Assembly (NCBI GenBank): GCA_023823795.1
Contig: CP085710.1
Span: 4,614,001-4,678,000, forward strand
From: Bacillus sp. F19
GTDB taxonomy: Bacteria; Bacillota; Bacilli; Bacillales; Bacillaceae
Reading direction: 5' to 3'
Length of the DNA stretch: 64,000 bases
Part shown: positions 49,066 to 59,349 of the stretch, in pieces
Layout of the letters: each line of letters begins with the position of its first letter
How positions within the stretch are numbered: position 1 is the first letter of the stretch
Program-made: the position numbers and the translations under genes
The notes under the pieces: model-generated
The model's database searches: none
What the model saw: the letters and a program-made list of their open reading frames with translations, nothing else
Told to the model about the DNA's origin: nothing

Positions 49066-49143
49066 AGTTCGTTCCCCCTGCTTCTCATTTTACACGAAAA
49101 CGGTCCATCATTGTATGGAAAGAACTTCAAAGGAGAGATATCA

Positions 49144-49359
49144 ATGAGTGAATTATTTTCAGTGCCCTACTTTGAGCAAAATTTTAAAGAGCACATTAAA
49201 CAGAATGAAGGTCAAGTTCCGAAGCTTGATGCCATGAACCGTTATTATCGATCTGTCGTATCAGCGCTGGTTCAGGATCAGCTTACAAAAAACTCAGTGG
49301 TCTTAAAACGGATTCAGAATTTGGACGAGGCGTACAATACGATTAAATCCGAAAAATAA
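49144..49359 (+). CDS. yvfG: YvfG family small protein
   Basis: 71 aa, closely matching B. subtilis YvfG (72 aa): MSELFSVPYFEQN...HAMNRYYRSVVSALVQDQLTKN pattern. All-helical, forms a dimer in the known structure; function unknown. ATG 49144 with AAAGGAG upstream. Confidence 0.9.
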   Translation: MSELFSVPYFEQNFKEHIKQNEGQVPKLDAMNRYYRSVVSALVQDQLTKNSVVLKRIQNLDEAYNTIKSEK

Positions 49360-49375
49360 TTGAAAAATTTACCTG

Positions 49376-49404
49376 TTCACAAAAAACGTGACATGCTTTA
49401 AAAT
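49376..49404 (+). promoter_or_regulatory. Promoter of candidate small RNA
   Basis: TTCACA (49376-49381), 17-bp spacer, TAAAAT (49399-49404). No start codon with ribosome site follows before the terminator at 49501-49531. Confidence 0.55.
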
Positions 49405-49410
49405 AAGAAT

Positions 49411-49531
49411 TGTTGAGTCGTCAAGCACGGCAATATACACTTCTTGTCCAGTGCGGCTTACTGGACTCTTACATATTATTTCTGTTTCCATTCAATCATG
49501 CCCCGCCAGGTTAACTTGGCGGGGCTTTTTT
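49411..49531 (+). ncRNA. Candidate ~120-nt small RNA
   Basis: Runs from the predicted start point to a strong terminator CCCCGCCA / TTGGCGGGG with T7. Internal 7-bp hairpin GTCCAGT / ACTGGAC. No coding potential seen. Confidence 0.5.
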
Positions 49532-49594
49532 TATCGGATTGGCATTTAAGGTCCCAGCGTCAATATCTGTCTAGATCGTCTAAAAACACTTTTC

Positions 49595-50617
49595 TTACGG
49601 AAATAACCTTCGCCATGTCAGCGGTCCTACAATACCATCAACTTTAAGATTTTGCCTGCGCTGAAAATCCCTTACTGCACGCTCAGTGATTGGTCCATAA
49701 ATATTGTCTGCCTTAACTCCAAGCTTTCGCTGTATTTCTCCGATATTTACGCTCTTCATATATGGAGACTTCAATCTGTAAAGAGTACCCGGATACGGAT
49801 TTCCACGTCTTGGTTTTGCCCGATTCAGCTTGCTGAAGGTCTCCGGCCCCACGATTCCGTCAGCCGTTATTCTCTGATCTCTTTGAAACTCTTTAACCGC
49901 AGCTGCTGTCTCCGCACCAAACGTGCCGTCTGCACCGAATCTCGGGAGCGCATATCCCAGTGAGATCAGTTTTTTCTGTAAAAAAGTTACCTCCGGACCC
50001 CGGTTTCCCTTTCGTATAATGGTCACATCTACCTCAGTGCCTGTTTCCTGCTTTGGCGGCTCTACTTTAATAGGCGTTCCGCTGCTACCCCATGCATCAT
50101 AATAAACACGCACATCACTTATAAATTTTTCCCATGTCACACCGTGTTCGCTGAACCAGCTGCCCGGATCCGATCTTCTGCGTGGATCAAGTGTACTGTG
50201 GGCGACTATTTTTGTCGAAGGGTTTAAATTGAACCGGCGGCAAAGGTACGCGTGGTACCATACATACCGGTCATAGGCTTTATTGAAATCTCCAGTGCGG
50301 CAGAGTTCAACTGCAATAGCTGCGTCATTTGCATCATAATCGAAGAACTGATTATCTTCAGGGTTCCGGTAAAGATTGTGCCACGCTTTTTCATCTAATG
50401 GGATGATCTCAAGAATTTTACCATCATCTATAAACGTATGAGCAGATGCACTCGGCTGAGAGTTGTTAAAATAATTAAAGTGATCGTCAGCATCAGCCGA
50501 GTTATTTGCCGTTTCGTGAGAGACTATAAATAGAGGTCCAGTCAGTTTTTCCCCTGACCGTGCATTTCCAAGCCGGATATAGCGCTGTTCAATTTGATAT
50601 TTTTGAGAAACACTCAA
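49595..50617 (-). CDS. N-acetylmuramoyl-L-alanine amidase with two peptidoglycan-binding domains
   Basis: 340 aa. Amidase_2 (T7 lysozyme-like) domain at residues ~15-165 with zinc ligands in FIVSHETANN and AHSTLDP; C-terminal half has two PG_binding_1 repeats (FLQKKLISLGY... and IQRKLGVKADNIYGPITERAV). No signal peptide is visible, so it is either released on sporulation/lysis like XlyA/CwlH-type enzymes or of prophage origin. ATG with AAGGAGTG. Confidence 0.92.
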   Translation of the reverse strand: MSVSQKYQIEQRYIRLGNARSGEKLTGPLFIVSHETANNSADADDHFNYFNNSQPSASAHTFIDDGKILEIIPLDEKAWHNLYRNPEDNQFFDYDANDAAIAVELCRTGDFNKAYDRYVWYHAYLCRRFNLNPSTKIVAHSTLDPRRRSDPGSWFSEHGVTWEKFISDVRVYYDAWGSSGTPIKVEPPKQETGTEVDVTIIRKGNRGPEVTFLQKKLISLGYALPRFGADGTFGAETAAAVKEFQRDQRITADGIVGPETFSKLNRAKPRRGNPYPGTLYRLKSPYMKSVNIGEIQRKLGVKADNIYGPITERAVRDFQRRQNLKVDGIVGPLTWRRLFP

Positions 50618-50985
50618 TGTTTATCACTCCTTTTTATAGTAAATGATAGAGAGACGCCTTTTGGAAAGGCGCCTCTCTTGGGTCATTAGTCTATTTTCAA
50701 GGAATCTATAATAGAATCTAGCAATCCGAATAGCAGAGCTATGTGCTCAGCTCCGTTTCTGACAAAGAAGCTTTTGTGTTGGAGCTTGTACCTGTCAACT
50801 CAGTCCGTATAGGCGGCCTGCTAATCTTTGACGGGCGCACAGAAAGTCTTTTTAGCATAATCCGCTGTTTTATTAGCATAAATTCCATTTGTTCTAGCCG
50901 CTTTTTTAGCTATTTTCAATTATTTATTAGCCGGCGAATTATTGGGTTTAACCATTTTTGTGATTAGCTCAATTGATAAGCCTCC
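50618..50985. other. Intergenic region: leader hairpin and degenerate TTAGC repeats
   Basis: 50649-50677 is a hairpin (GAGAG-CGCCTTT / AAAGGCG-CTCTC) without T-run, ahead of the amidase start. From 50855 to 50945 there are four to five loose copies of TTTTAGCATAATCCGC / TTTATTAGCCGGCGAAT-type units resembling the 1795-1960 repeats. A plus-strand frame at 50743-50967 lacks a ribosome site. Confidence 0.5.
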
Positions 50986-51030
50986 AACAAAAAAAGAAAG
51001 AGCTGGTTTAATTAAAAACCAGCTCTTTCT
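50986..51030 (-). terminator. tRNA-Arg terminator
   Basis: Perfect 15-bp stem (AGAAAGAGCTGGTTT with its complement), 6-nt loop, then T8 on the minus strand. Confidence 0.9.
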
Positions 51031-51038
51031 ATAAGTGA

Positions 51039-51114
51039 CGCGCTCGAAGGGATTCGAACCCCCGACAGACGTGGTACCGGAAACCACCGCTCTATCCAAC
51101 TGAGCTACGAGCGC
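51039..51114 (-). tRNA. tRNA-Arg (anticodon CCG)
   Basis: Cloverleaf with acceptor GCGCTCG / CGAGCGC, anticodon stem GTGGT / ACCAC with loop TTCCGGT (anticodon CCG, codon CGG), and TTCGAAT T-loop. The CCA is not encoded. Followed by a strong terminator. Confidence 0.97.
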
Positions 51115-51520
51115 ATATGAAAATTTATTAGTCAGTAGCGCTATTATACGATAAAAACTACCTATGTATCAAGCGGTATTTTTATACTGCAGGCAGAAAA
51201 GGCTAAACTCCTGAAGAAAACGGGGGATTTCTAAGATATAAAGCACTGAACCAAATAGTATGATCATTAAAAAATGCTTGCCTTTTATCAGCGGCCGAAC
51301 GGAAATATAAAGGATATTTTAAAGTGCCTGCCGAATACTTACGTTACAGTCTGCTGGGGAAAGACCACTATAGAAGTTCTATCATGCGCAGAAAAAATGA
51401 GGCATGAAACAACTTCACTCAACCGTTTGAAAGAAAAAATAATTGGGTAACATGGTTACAGTCAGCGACTGCTGCATATATTATAAGGTGCAAGAAAAAG
51501 CATCAAAGAACAGCGTTTCG
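51115..51520. other. Region upstream of clpP without recognised features
   Basis: About 400 bases with stops in all frames. Promoter region for the leftward tRNA-Arg on the left side (TATTATACGAT near 51139). Nothing else identified. Confidence 0.5.
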
Positions 51521-51550
51521 TTTGACCTTTATTGACCATAGTTGTATGAT
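51521..51550 (+). promoter_or_regulatory. clpP: clpP promoter with CtsR operator
   Basis: Sigma-A promoter TTGACC (51522-51527), 17-bp spacer, TATGAT (51545-51550). The sequence 51521-51537 is, on the minus strand, GGTCAAT-AAA-GGTCAAA, one mismatch from the CtsR consensus (A/G)GTCAAA-NAN-(A/G)GTCAAA, so CtsR would cover the -35. Confidence 0.88.
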
Positions 51551-51594
51551 GAGAGTACATAAAATTTACCTTTATTTAAAAGGAGGAAAATACG

Positions 51595-52194
51595 ATGAAT
51601 TTAATACCTACAGTTATTGAACAAACGAACCGCGGTGAACGTGCATACGATATTTACTCACGTCTTTTAAAAGACCGCATTATCATGCTTGGAAGCGGGA
51701 TTGACGATAACGTGGCAAACTCAATTGTATCCCAGCTTTTGTTCTTAGAAGCTGAAGATCCAGAGAAAGACATCTCAATCTACATTAACAGCCCAGGCGG
51801 TTCTATTACAGCCGGTATGGCGATTTACGATACAATGCAGTTTATTAAACCACAAGTATCAACAATCTGCATCGGTATGGCCGCGTCAATGGGAGCATTC
51901 CTCCTTGCAGCCGGCGCAAAAGGCAAACGCTATGCCCTTCCAAACAGTGAAGTTATGATTCATCAGCCTCTTGGCGGAGCTCAAGGACAGGCAACTGAAA
52001 TTGAGATCGCTGCAAAACGCATCTTGTTCTTGCGTGATAAGCTGAATCAAATTCTTGCTGACCGCAGCGGCCAGCCAATCGAAGTGATCGCTCGCGATAC
52101 AGACCGTGACAACTTCATGACGGCAGAACGTGCACTTGAGTACGGCTTGATTGATAAAGTGATGACTCGCAATATTCTGCCTGATAATAAATAA
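51595..52194 (+). CDS. clpP: ATP-dependent Clp protease proteolytic subunit
   Basis: 199 aa serine protease; triad Ser98 (GMAASMG), His123 (MIHQP) and Asp172 (RDTDRDNF). Forms a 14-mer with ClpC/ClpX/ClpE; also degrades tmRNA-tagged proteins. AAAAGGAGG ribosome site. Confidence 0.99.
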   Translation: MNLIPTVIEQTNRGERAYDIYSRLLKDRIIMLGSGIDDNVANSIVSQLLFLEAEDPEKDISIYINSPGGSITAGMAIYDTMQFIKPQVSTICIGMAASMGAFLLAAGAKGKRYALPNSEVMIHQPLGGAQGQATEIEIAAKRILFLRDKLNQILADRSGQPIEVIARDTDRDNFMTAERALEYGLIDKVMTRNILPDNK

Positions 52195-52204
52195 TAAGAT
52201 ACAG

Positions 52205-52234
52205 CAGAACGGCCTTAGGCCGTTCTGTTTTTTT
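52205..52234 (+). terminator. clpP terminator
   Basis: 9-bp stem AGAACGGCC / GGCCGTTCT with TTA loop and T7. Confidence 0.9.
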
Positions 52235-52254
52235 GTTTTCTTCTTTGAGGCATG

Positions 52255-52386
52255 ATTTCCAAATCGTGGCTTTTACTTTCCAAATAGTGACTTTTACTTT
52301 CCGAAATATCCTTTTTACTAGCGAAAACCCGTAAAATACTTTACAAAGTCAGCGAAATACTTTCCGTTTTCCAAATACCTCCTAAT
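52255..52386. repeat. Degenerate TTTCCAAATAGTGACTTTTA-type repeats
   Basis: Four to five imperfect copies of a ~22-bp unit (TTTCCAAATNGTGGCTTTTA) between the clpP and crh terminators. They decay rightwards to GCGAAATACTTTCC units. Similar in style, not in sequence, to the other intergenic arrays. Confidence 0.55.
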
Positions 52387-52415
52387 CAAAAAAAAAACGG
52401 CCAAAGGCCGTTTTT
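52387..52415 (-). terminator. Terminator of the crh operon
   Basis: 9-bp stem AAAACGGCC / GGCCGTTTT with TTT loop and T-run on the minus strand, overlapping the crh stop. Confidence 0.88.
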
Positions 52416-52671
52416 AAGCTTCTTGCTTCACATATTGAGATAAAACCTCTAATGCTTCTGACTCGTCATGGCCTTCTGCGATAAGAGTAACCACTGAGCC
52501 AGTGCTGATTGCAAGACTCATTAACCCCATGATGCTCTTCGCGTTCACTTTTTTTCCGTCTTTTTCTAAAAAGATGTCTGATGAATAACGATTAGCCTCT
52601 TGTACAAAAAGTGCTGCTGGACGGGCTTGTAAGCCTGTCTTTAAACGAACTTCGACCTGTTTCTCAACCAT
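52414..52671 (-). CDS. crh: Catabolite repression HPr-like protein Crh
   Basis: 85 aa HPr paralogue. It has Gln15 in place of the PTS His15 (LKTGLQARPAA) but retains regulatory Ser46 (NAKSIMGLM). So it is phosphorylated by HPr kinase to serve as CcpA corepressor, but not in the PTS. Last gene of the rapZ-yvcK-whiA-crh operon. Confidence 0.97.
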   Translation of the reverse strand: MVEKQVEVRLKTGLQARPAALFVQEANRYSSDIFLEKDGKKVNAKSIMGLMSLAISTGSVVTLIAEGHDESEALEVLSQYVKQEA

Positions 52672-52696
52672 ATGAATCCCCTCTTCTTTCCCCTTT

Positions 52697-53647
52697 TTAT
52701 TTGATCGTTACTGGCTGGCCATTTCTTAGTTGTTCTGCAATCTCGTCAAGTTTTCTCAGACGGTGATTAATGCCTGACTTGCTGATTTTGCCGCTTGATA
52801 CCATTTCACCCAGTTCTTTAAGTGTAACATCCTGATACTCTACCCGAAGACGTGCGATTTCACTTAATTTGTCGGGCAGTGCTTCAAGACCCATTTTTTC
52901 ATCGATGAATTTAATATTCTCGACTTGGCGTATGGCTGCACCAATTGTCTTGTTTAAGTTAGCGGTTTCACAATTGACGAGACGGTTAACGGAATTTCTC
53001 ATATCGCGGACAATCCGCACATCTTCAAAGCGCAGGAGTGCCTGGTGACCGCCTATAATGCTGAGAAAATCAGATATTTTCTCGGCTTCCTTCAAATAGG
53101 TAATGTATCCTTTTTTCCGTTCGAGTGTTTTGCTGTTCAAATGGAAGGAATTCATTAATTCACATAGAGAGTCATTGTGCTCTTTATATAAAGAAAAAAT
53201 TTCCAAGTGATAGGATGAAGTCTCCGGGTTATTTACAGAACCTCCTGCCAAAAAGGCACCTCTTATATAGGATCGCTTGCAGCATTTCTTTCTGACAAGC
53301 TCCTCGGAAATACTTCTCTCAAACGTAAAATTCTCTCCGAGGATGCCCAGATCCTCTAATATTTCACGAGCTTTTTCTATCAGCCGAACGATGTAGACGT
53401 TATTCTTTTTCAAACGCATTTTCTTCCGCACAAGCAGCTCGACAGAAACGTCATACTGCTTTTTTAAGAGAGTATATATTCTTCTAGCTATTGCTGCATT
53501 TTCGGTTTGAATGTCCAAAATTAATTTTCGATTCGAAAAAGAAAGAGAGCCGTTCATTCGGATGAGTGCAGATAACTCTGCTTTTAAACAACAGGCTTTA
53601 GACTCTATGTTGGTTAATTCTTTTTTTGTTTCAGAAGCAAAGGACAT
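52697..53647 (-). CDS. whiA: WhiA-family DNA-binding protein
   Basis: 316 aa. Degenerate LAGLIDADG-like fold (residues ~20-200) and C-terminal HTH ([22 protein letters not shown]...[11 protein letters not shown]). In Bacillus affects cell division and chromosome segregation. ATG 53647 with GGAGGGTG upstream. Confidence 0.96.
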   Translation of the reverse strand: MSFASETKKELTNIESKACCLKAELSALIRMNGSLSFSNRKLILDIQTENAAIARRIYTLLKKQYDVSVELLVRKKMRLKKNNVYIVRLIEKAREILEDLGILGENFTFERSISEELVRKKCCKRSYIRGAFLAGGSVNNPETSSYHLEIFSLYKEHNDSLCELMNSFHLNSKTLERKKGYITYLKEAEKISDFLSIIGGHQALLRFEDVRIVRDMRNSVNRLVNCETANLNKTIGAAIRQVENIKFIDEKMGLEALPDKLSEIARLRVEYQDVTLKELGEMVSSGKISKSGINHRLRKLDEIAEQLRNGQPVTIK

Positions 53648-53699
53648 CTTTCTGCACCCTCCAATCCTTATAAATGCATTCGTTTGCACTCTTTATTTT

Positions 53700-54659
53700 T
53701 TATGTGATCATATCATACAGCAGCTTGGCAACTTTAACCGTATCATGGCGGATGACGTTATTTTCGTATGAAACGATCTTATCATGAACGATCTCCAGTC
53801 CCAAATTCCGCAATGCTTCAATGTCATAATAGACGGGTTTAGCCAGTTCCTCTGCATATAATGCTTTCATCATATCAGGTATTTCTTCATCATTCACTAA
53901 TATTGTATCGATGAACTTGCATTTCATATGTTCAAACAATGCTTTTACATGATCGCTTGCAGTAAAATCAAGGGTTTCCCCTGCCTGAGTCATCACATTG
54001 CAAATATAAACCTTTTTTGCTTTTGCCTTGCAAACCTCGTCACCGATTTTAGGAACGAGAAGATTAGGCAGAATACTCGTGTATAAGCTTCCCGGACCGA
54101 GGAGAATTAAGTCAGCCTGCCGAATCACTTCGATCGTCTCTTCAAGAGGCTCAATGGATTCGGGTGATAAAAAGACGCGTTTAATCTTCTTGCCGGAGTA
54201 TGGTATTTTTGATTCTCCTGAAACAATCGTTCCATCTTCCATTTCAGCATGAAGGACGACGCTTCGATTCGCAGCAGGCAGAACTTTTCCGCGCACATTA
54301 AGGACTTTGCTCATTTCCCGCACGGCATGGAAAAAGTCGCCTGTAATATTCGTCATCGCTGCCAAGATAAGATTTCCAAGAGAATGTCCTGTGAGACTAT
54401 TTCCTTTATTAAACCTGTGCTGAAATAAATCTTCTATTAACGGCTCTACATCTGAAAGCGCAGCTAACACATTGCGTATGTCACCTGGAGGCGGAATATC
54501 GAGTTCGTCACGGAGCCGGCCTGAGCTCCCGCCATCATCTGCAACTGTAACAATTGCTGTAATATCAACAGGGTATCCTTTTAACCCCCGCAAGAGTACA
54601 GACAATCCGGTACCTCCGCCGATTATGACAACCTTTGGCCTATTTGCAGTATCAGTCAT
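53700..54659 (-). CDS. yvcK: YvcK/GlmR-family gluconeogenesis factor
   Basis: 319 aa. CofD-like fold, VVIIGGGTGLSVLLRGLK at the N-terminus, ADDGGSSGRLRDE and SLGNLILAAM. In B. subtilis it binds UDP-GlcNAc, stimulates GlmS and supports peptidoglycan precursors on gluconeogenic carbon. Starts one base after the rapZ stop. Confidence 0.96.
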   Translation of the reverse strand: MTDTANRPKVVIIGGGTGLSVLLRGLKGYPVDITAIVTVADDGGSSGRLRDELDIPPPGDIRNVLAALSDVEPLIEDLFQHRFNKGNSLTGHSLGNLILAAMTNITGDFFHAVREMSKVLNVRGKVLPAANRSVVLHAEMEDGTIVSGESKIPYSGKKIKRVFLSPESIEPLEETIEVIRQADLILLGPGSLYTSILPNLLVPKIGDEVCKAKAKKVYICNVMTQAGETLDFTASDHVKALFEHMKCKFIDTILVNDEEIPDMMKALYAEELAKPVYYDIEALRNLGLEIVHDKIVSYENNVIRHDTVKVAKLLYDMIT

Positions 54660-55547
54660 TTAATGACGACTTCTGCGCTCAATATCACGATGTGATACGT
54701 GCGTCTGATAGTCATTTTTGTAGTGCTTCGCAATGTATTCCGCCAATGTAACCGAACGGTGCTGGCCGCCTGTGCATCCTATTGCAATGACAAGCTGGCT
54801 TTTTCCTTCTCTTTTATAGTAAGGCAGCATGAAGGTAAGCAAATCCAGTACCTTTTCTAAAAACTTCTGAGTCTCTGTCCATTTTAGAACATACGAGGAA
54901 ACTTCCTCTTCAAGTCCTGTTTTCGGTCTCATATGATCAATATAATGCGGATTCGGCAAGAATCTGACATCGAATACTAAATCAGCATCGATCGGCACTC
55001 CGTATTTAAAACCGAACGAGAGCACATTTACAGAGAAGGTATGCTCAGCATCTTCCGCAAACTGCTTCAGTATTTTTTCTCTGAGTTCGCGGGGCTTCAA
55101 TTCAGATGTGTCAAAGATCATCTGAGAACGGCCTTTCAGCTCCTCAAGCAATTCTCTTTCGTTTTTAATGCCTTCTAAAGGCAAGCCTGTTGTGGCCAAT
55201 GGATGGGACCTGCGTGTTTCCTTGTATCGAGTAACAAGGGTAGCATCCTTAGCATCCAGAAAAAGAATTTGAGGATTAATCCAAGTCGTTTCCGCCATAT
55301 CATCCAGCGCCTGAAACAGGCTTTCAAAAAATTCGCGTCCCCGCAAATCCATTACCAGTGCAACTTTGTTCATTTTAGAGCCGGATTCCTTCATCAGCTC
55401 AAGAAACTTCGGTAGCAGATTAGGCGGCAGGTTATCTACACAAAAATAACCAAGATCTTCAAAGCTTTGAATGGCAACCGTTTTGCCTGCTCCTGACATG
55501 CCTGTAATAATCACCATCTTTATATCCTGAACACTGCCTGTACTCAT
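54660..55547 (-). CDS. rapZ: RNase adapter / nucleotide-binding protein RapZ (YvcJ)
   Basis: 295 aa. Walker A GMSGAGKT (residues ~15-22), Walker B-like [11 protein letters not shown]-terminal [10 protein letters not shown]. GTPase/ATPase linked to competence in Bacillus and to sRNA decay in E. coli. ATG with GGAGG. Operon with yvcK, whiA, crh. Confidence 0.96.
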   Translation of the reverse strand: MSTGSVQDIKMVIITGMSGAGKTVAIQSFEDLGYFCVDNLPPNLLPKFLELMKESGSKMNKVALVMDLRGREFFESLFQALDDMAETTWINPQILFLDAKDATLVTRYKETRRSHPLATTGLPLEGIKNERELLEELKGRSQMIFDTSELKPRELREKILKQFAEDAEHTFSVNVLSFGFKYGVPIDADLVFDVRFLPNPHYIDHMRPKTGLEEEVSSYVLKWTETQKFLEKVLDLLTFMLPYYKREGKSQLVIAIGCTGGQHRSVTLAEYIAKHYKNDYQTHVSHRDIERRSRH

Positions 55548-55598
55548 GCAGATTGCCTCCTTTCTCTTTACCCGTTTTTATATTAATGAATGGATCGT

Positions 55599-56057
55599 TT
55601 ACTGCGGATCTAACCGATATGCCAGCAGTTCGAAATCAGGTGTGTAAGTAAAGGTGCCATATATCAAACCGGCACCTTTCATCATAAACTCAAGAATATG
55701 ATGATCGCCCGGAGCCGTCGGAAGGTCACTGACCTCTTCTAAAGAATGCCACTTAAGCTTTCCTTCCTCAGATTCTGCCACATTCTCACCTGTAAATTCC
55801 GTAGCAAAAAACGTAAACATCATCCACTCTGAAACAATTTCATTTCCATCTTTAATAATAAAGGTGAAGATTCCTTTAATTTTTGGGTTTTTTAAATATA
55901 TGCCTGTTTCTTCGCGATATTCTCGAATGACAGTGTCTTTAATCGATTCACCCTGCTCCATTTTTCCGCCAGGCGCCACCCACCATCCTCTTCTCGGTTT
56001 TTGCATGAGAAGAATTTTATTGTCCTGTACTAAAACGCAATTCGTTACTCTTTGCAA
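55599..56057 (-). CDS. yvcI: Nudix hydrolase (MutT/YvcI type)
   Basis: 152 aa. Nudix box G-x5-E-x7-REUxEExGU visible as GGKMEQGESIKDTVIREYRE (residues ~31-50), then ETG. 8-oxo-dGTPase-like or other nucleoside-diphosphate hydrolase. TTG start with GAGGTG upstream. Heads the yvcI-rapZ cluster, as in B. subtilis. Confidence 0.92.
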   Translation of the reverse strand: MQRVTNCVLVQDNKILLMQKPRRGWWVAPGGKMEQGESIKDTVIREYREETGIYLKNPKIKGIFTFIIKDGNEIVSEWMMFTFFATEFTGENVAESEEGKLKWHSLEEVSDLPTAPGDHHILEFMMKGAGLIYGTFTYTPDFELLAYRLDPQ

Positions 56058-56087
56058 AAGTCTTTCACCTCTGGATTCGTTCGGGTA

Positions 56088-56397
56088 GTCTAATCATATT
56101 TTCTCACTTTTTATTATACTATTTCAAAGACAACCTCACAATGAACGGAGGCTGCGGACAGACTAATTTTTTAAAGGAATGCCTATCGAGGTTTATATAC
56201 GTGTAAGCGGGGATAAAAGTTTCAAAGAAAAATGAACAAAAAAAAGGAGTACGGGAAAGGGCGCCCGTACTCAAAAGTTTATTTATAAAAGGGGGTCAAT
56301 TACTATTTATATAGTACCCCATTATTATTTCAGTGGTGTTACAGGATAGTTAAAACCGAGTTACGTTTTTGTTAACAGTTTAAAGCATGACCGAAAA
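56088..56397. other. Intergenic region between yvcI and trxB with terminator
   Basis: 56238-56272 is a strong minus-strand terminator for trxB (GAGTACGGG / CCCGTACTC, T7). 56292-56321 holds a second hairpin (GGGG...ACTAT / ATAGT...CCCC). 56073-56237 is the promoter side of yvcI; no gene seen. Confidence 0.7.
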
Positions 56398-57354
<957 letters not shown>

Positions 57355-57451
57355 TCACTCCTTGCGTTCGCAGCAATTGATCATTTTCGGGATCTTGTGT
57401 TTCCCCTACTCTTATCCTATAAAAGATAAGTGCTTTATGCCATTTTTTTGC

Positions 57452-58921
57452 TCACGACCATAAATTCTTGATGAAAGCTGAATACTTTGAAAGAGTTTTA
57501 CCTGAAATGGAGTATTGTTTAGCAAGCTCTGTCTGCGTCACTTTATATCCATTTTCTTTTTTCCACACGTATTCCAGTGCGCAAGCCCATGCAAGATGGT
57601 TTTTAAACGGCATCTCTTCTCTTTTTGCTTTTAACGCTGTTTTAAAGAAAAACAAATAAAGTCCTTCGTTCAGGGTTTTATTGTTTTCAAACAGGACTTG
57701 CGCTGCCTGGTAGGTGAACTTTGATTTTTCAGAGACGCTTTTTTTAATCTCTCCATTAACATGCGCAATTGCAAGATCCATAAACTCTCTTTCGAAGACT
57801 GATTGAGGAACTTTTGCTGTTTGGAAGAATTGAATCTGATCAAGCTGCTTTGTTTCAGCTGCTAAAAAGATCGCAAGAAGACGCTCTTCAATCGGCATCG
57901 TCATTGGACGTTCCACCGACTTCTTTTCCGCCGACCACGGCTCTGAACCGGCTTTATCAGGATTTATTTCAATTACACGATCCCAGCTGGTTCTGGCAAG
58001 TTCTTCTTTCCCGGTAAAGTAAGCCGAATAGGAAAGCCAGTAATAGAAGGTATCATCACCGTCAAATCCTTGTCTGTAAATGGCTCTTAGCCATTTAAAG
58101 GCAAGCTCATATTGCCCGACCAATGCAAAAGTCGCGCCAAGCTTATAGCGGTGTTCAAAAAGAATAGGATAGATGTGTCCAAGTCTTTGCGCCAATTCTT
58201 CTACTTTCTCATCCTGACGTTCGTAGTAGTAGAACACGAGCAGATTGCATAGAGCATGGAGATTGCCCGGATTTTTGTCGAGCACCATATCTAAATAATC
58301 CTTCGCCTGCTGAACGTCGCCCATGTAAAAATAGGCTAACGACAAGTTGTTGTAAGCAGACCAGAATTCCGGAAAATCCGTGACGATTTCTTTTAACAAG
58401 GAAATGGCTTCTTCTAATTTCCCATTTTCCAGAAGTGATTTTGCAGCATCCTGCTTAACAATCAGTTCATCCGAATCTAAAAAGGGATCTTCTTCATCTG
58501 CCCCTTCAATCGTGAGCAAATCAAGGAGATCTTCTGTTTCTTCGATGAACTCGCCATTCGGCTCTTTAGTCTGATATTCAATTGCACATTTGTAGGCTTC
58601 ATGAAAGAGACCTAAATGTGCGTAATTATTTGCCATAAAATAATGGCATTCCGTTAAATCTTTATCGATATTCTTAAGAATGTATGTTAAAAGGTCATTA
58701 GATTGCTGGTATTTTCCAAGTTCGGTATAGATGGCTGCAAGCTGGCTGAGCATGACAATCTGATTCGGCTCAAGCTGAATCGCACGCTGAATCCACTTGC
58801 TCGCTTTTAAAAGATCACGTTCCCGATAGGCTTTCATGCCCTTACGGTAAAAGTACTGTCCGTCTTGGAAGAAAGGGACAATCTGTGCTTTTTGCTGAGT
58901 GTTACTCGATTGTTTTCCCAC
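57452..58921 (-). CDS. yvcD: TPR-repeat protein YvcD
   Basis: 489 aa tetratricopeptide protein: repeats at residues ~25-130 and 165-300 (e.g. AYYNNLSLAYFYMGD, GNLHALCNLLVFYY), C-terminal helical domain ending in an HTH-like KVTQTELAKQYSISGKTL. Likely scaffold or regulator; exact role unknown. Between trxB and hisI as in B. subtilis. A hairpin (ACTTATC / GATAAGAGT) lies behind it at ~57411-57435. Confidence 0.9.
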   Translation of the reverse strand: MGKQSSNTQQKAQIVPFFQDGQYFYRKGMKAYRERDLLKASKWIQRAIQLEPNQIVMLSQLAAIYTELGKYQQSNDLLTYILKNIDKDLTECHYFMANNYAHLGLFHEAYKCAIEYQTKEPNGEFIEETEDLLDLLTIEGADEEDPFLDSDELIVKQDAAKSLLENGKLEEAISLLKEIVTDFPEFWSAYNNLSLAYFYMGDVQQAKDYLDMVLDKNPGNLHALCNLLVFYYYERQDEKVEELAQRLGHIYPILFEHRYKLGATFALVGQYELAFKWLRAIYRQGFDGDDTFYYWLSYSAYFTGKEELARTSWDRVIEINPDKAGSEPWSAEKKSVERPMTMPIEERLLAIFLAAETKQLDQIQFFQTAKVPQSVFEREFMDLAIAHVNGEIKKSVSEKSKFTYQAAQVLFENNKTLNEGLYLFFFKTALKAKREEMPFKNHLAWACALEYVWKKENGYKVTQTELAKQYSISGKTLSKYSAFIKNLWS

Positions 58922-59319
58922 TGAAATCCTCCATTTCTTTACTTCTGCCGTAGGTTAGTATACCACACTGGGGAAGTACAACAATAGGAATGGTAAAAAT
59001 TATTAAACCGTTTAAAAAAACAAGATTATCGCCTTATGCACATGATCTTATCTTAGGCAAAATGGCCGTGCAGCAAACGGGATTGATGGAAATATTTGAG
59101 AGATTTGAAGAAAAGGAGTTTTTAATGGATCTATGAGGACCCAGATTGTTTTTTTCTGGTTTTTGAGGTTTTTAATTAGGAGGAAATTGGCAGTGCTATT
59201 GAATAGCGAGCACAAATAAGGCCAACCAAGCACTTTTTTCAAGGTGGAGACCATTTTTATGCTCCATTCCGCCGCTTTGATGCACTTTTTTAAGGTAGAA
59301 TTGGTTTTTTTGATCCTAA
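58922..59319. repeat. Intergenic region with diverged copies of the 51-bp repeat
   Basis: At 59215-59310 there are two diverged units: AAGCACTTTTTTCAAGGTGG, then TTTGATGCACTTTTTTAAGG with AGAATTGGTTTTTTTGAT. They share the GCACTTNCTT-AGCGGGAGAG-like order with the array at 22503-24170. The rest of the gap (58922-59214) shows no gene. Confidence 0.5.
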
Positions 59320-59342
59320 GAAAAAGCCCTCAAAATGAGGAC
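59320..59342 (-). terminator. Terminator of the his operon
   Basis: 7-bp stem GTCCTCA / TGAGGGC, loop TTT, followed by T5 on the minus strand, 8 bases past hisI. Confidence 0.8.
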
Positions 59343-59349
59343 TCTTCCA

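Noticed and set aside
50743-50967. 74-codon plus-strand frame before the tRNA
   Set aside because: Runs into degenerate repeats, no ribosome site.
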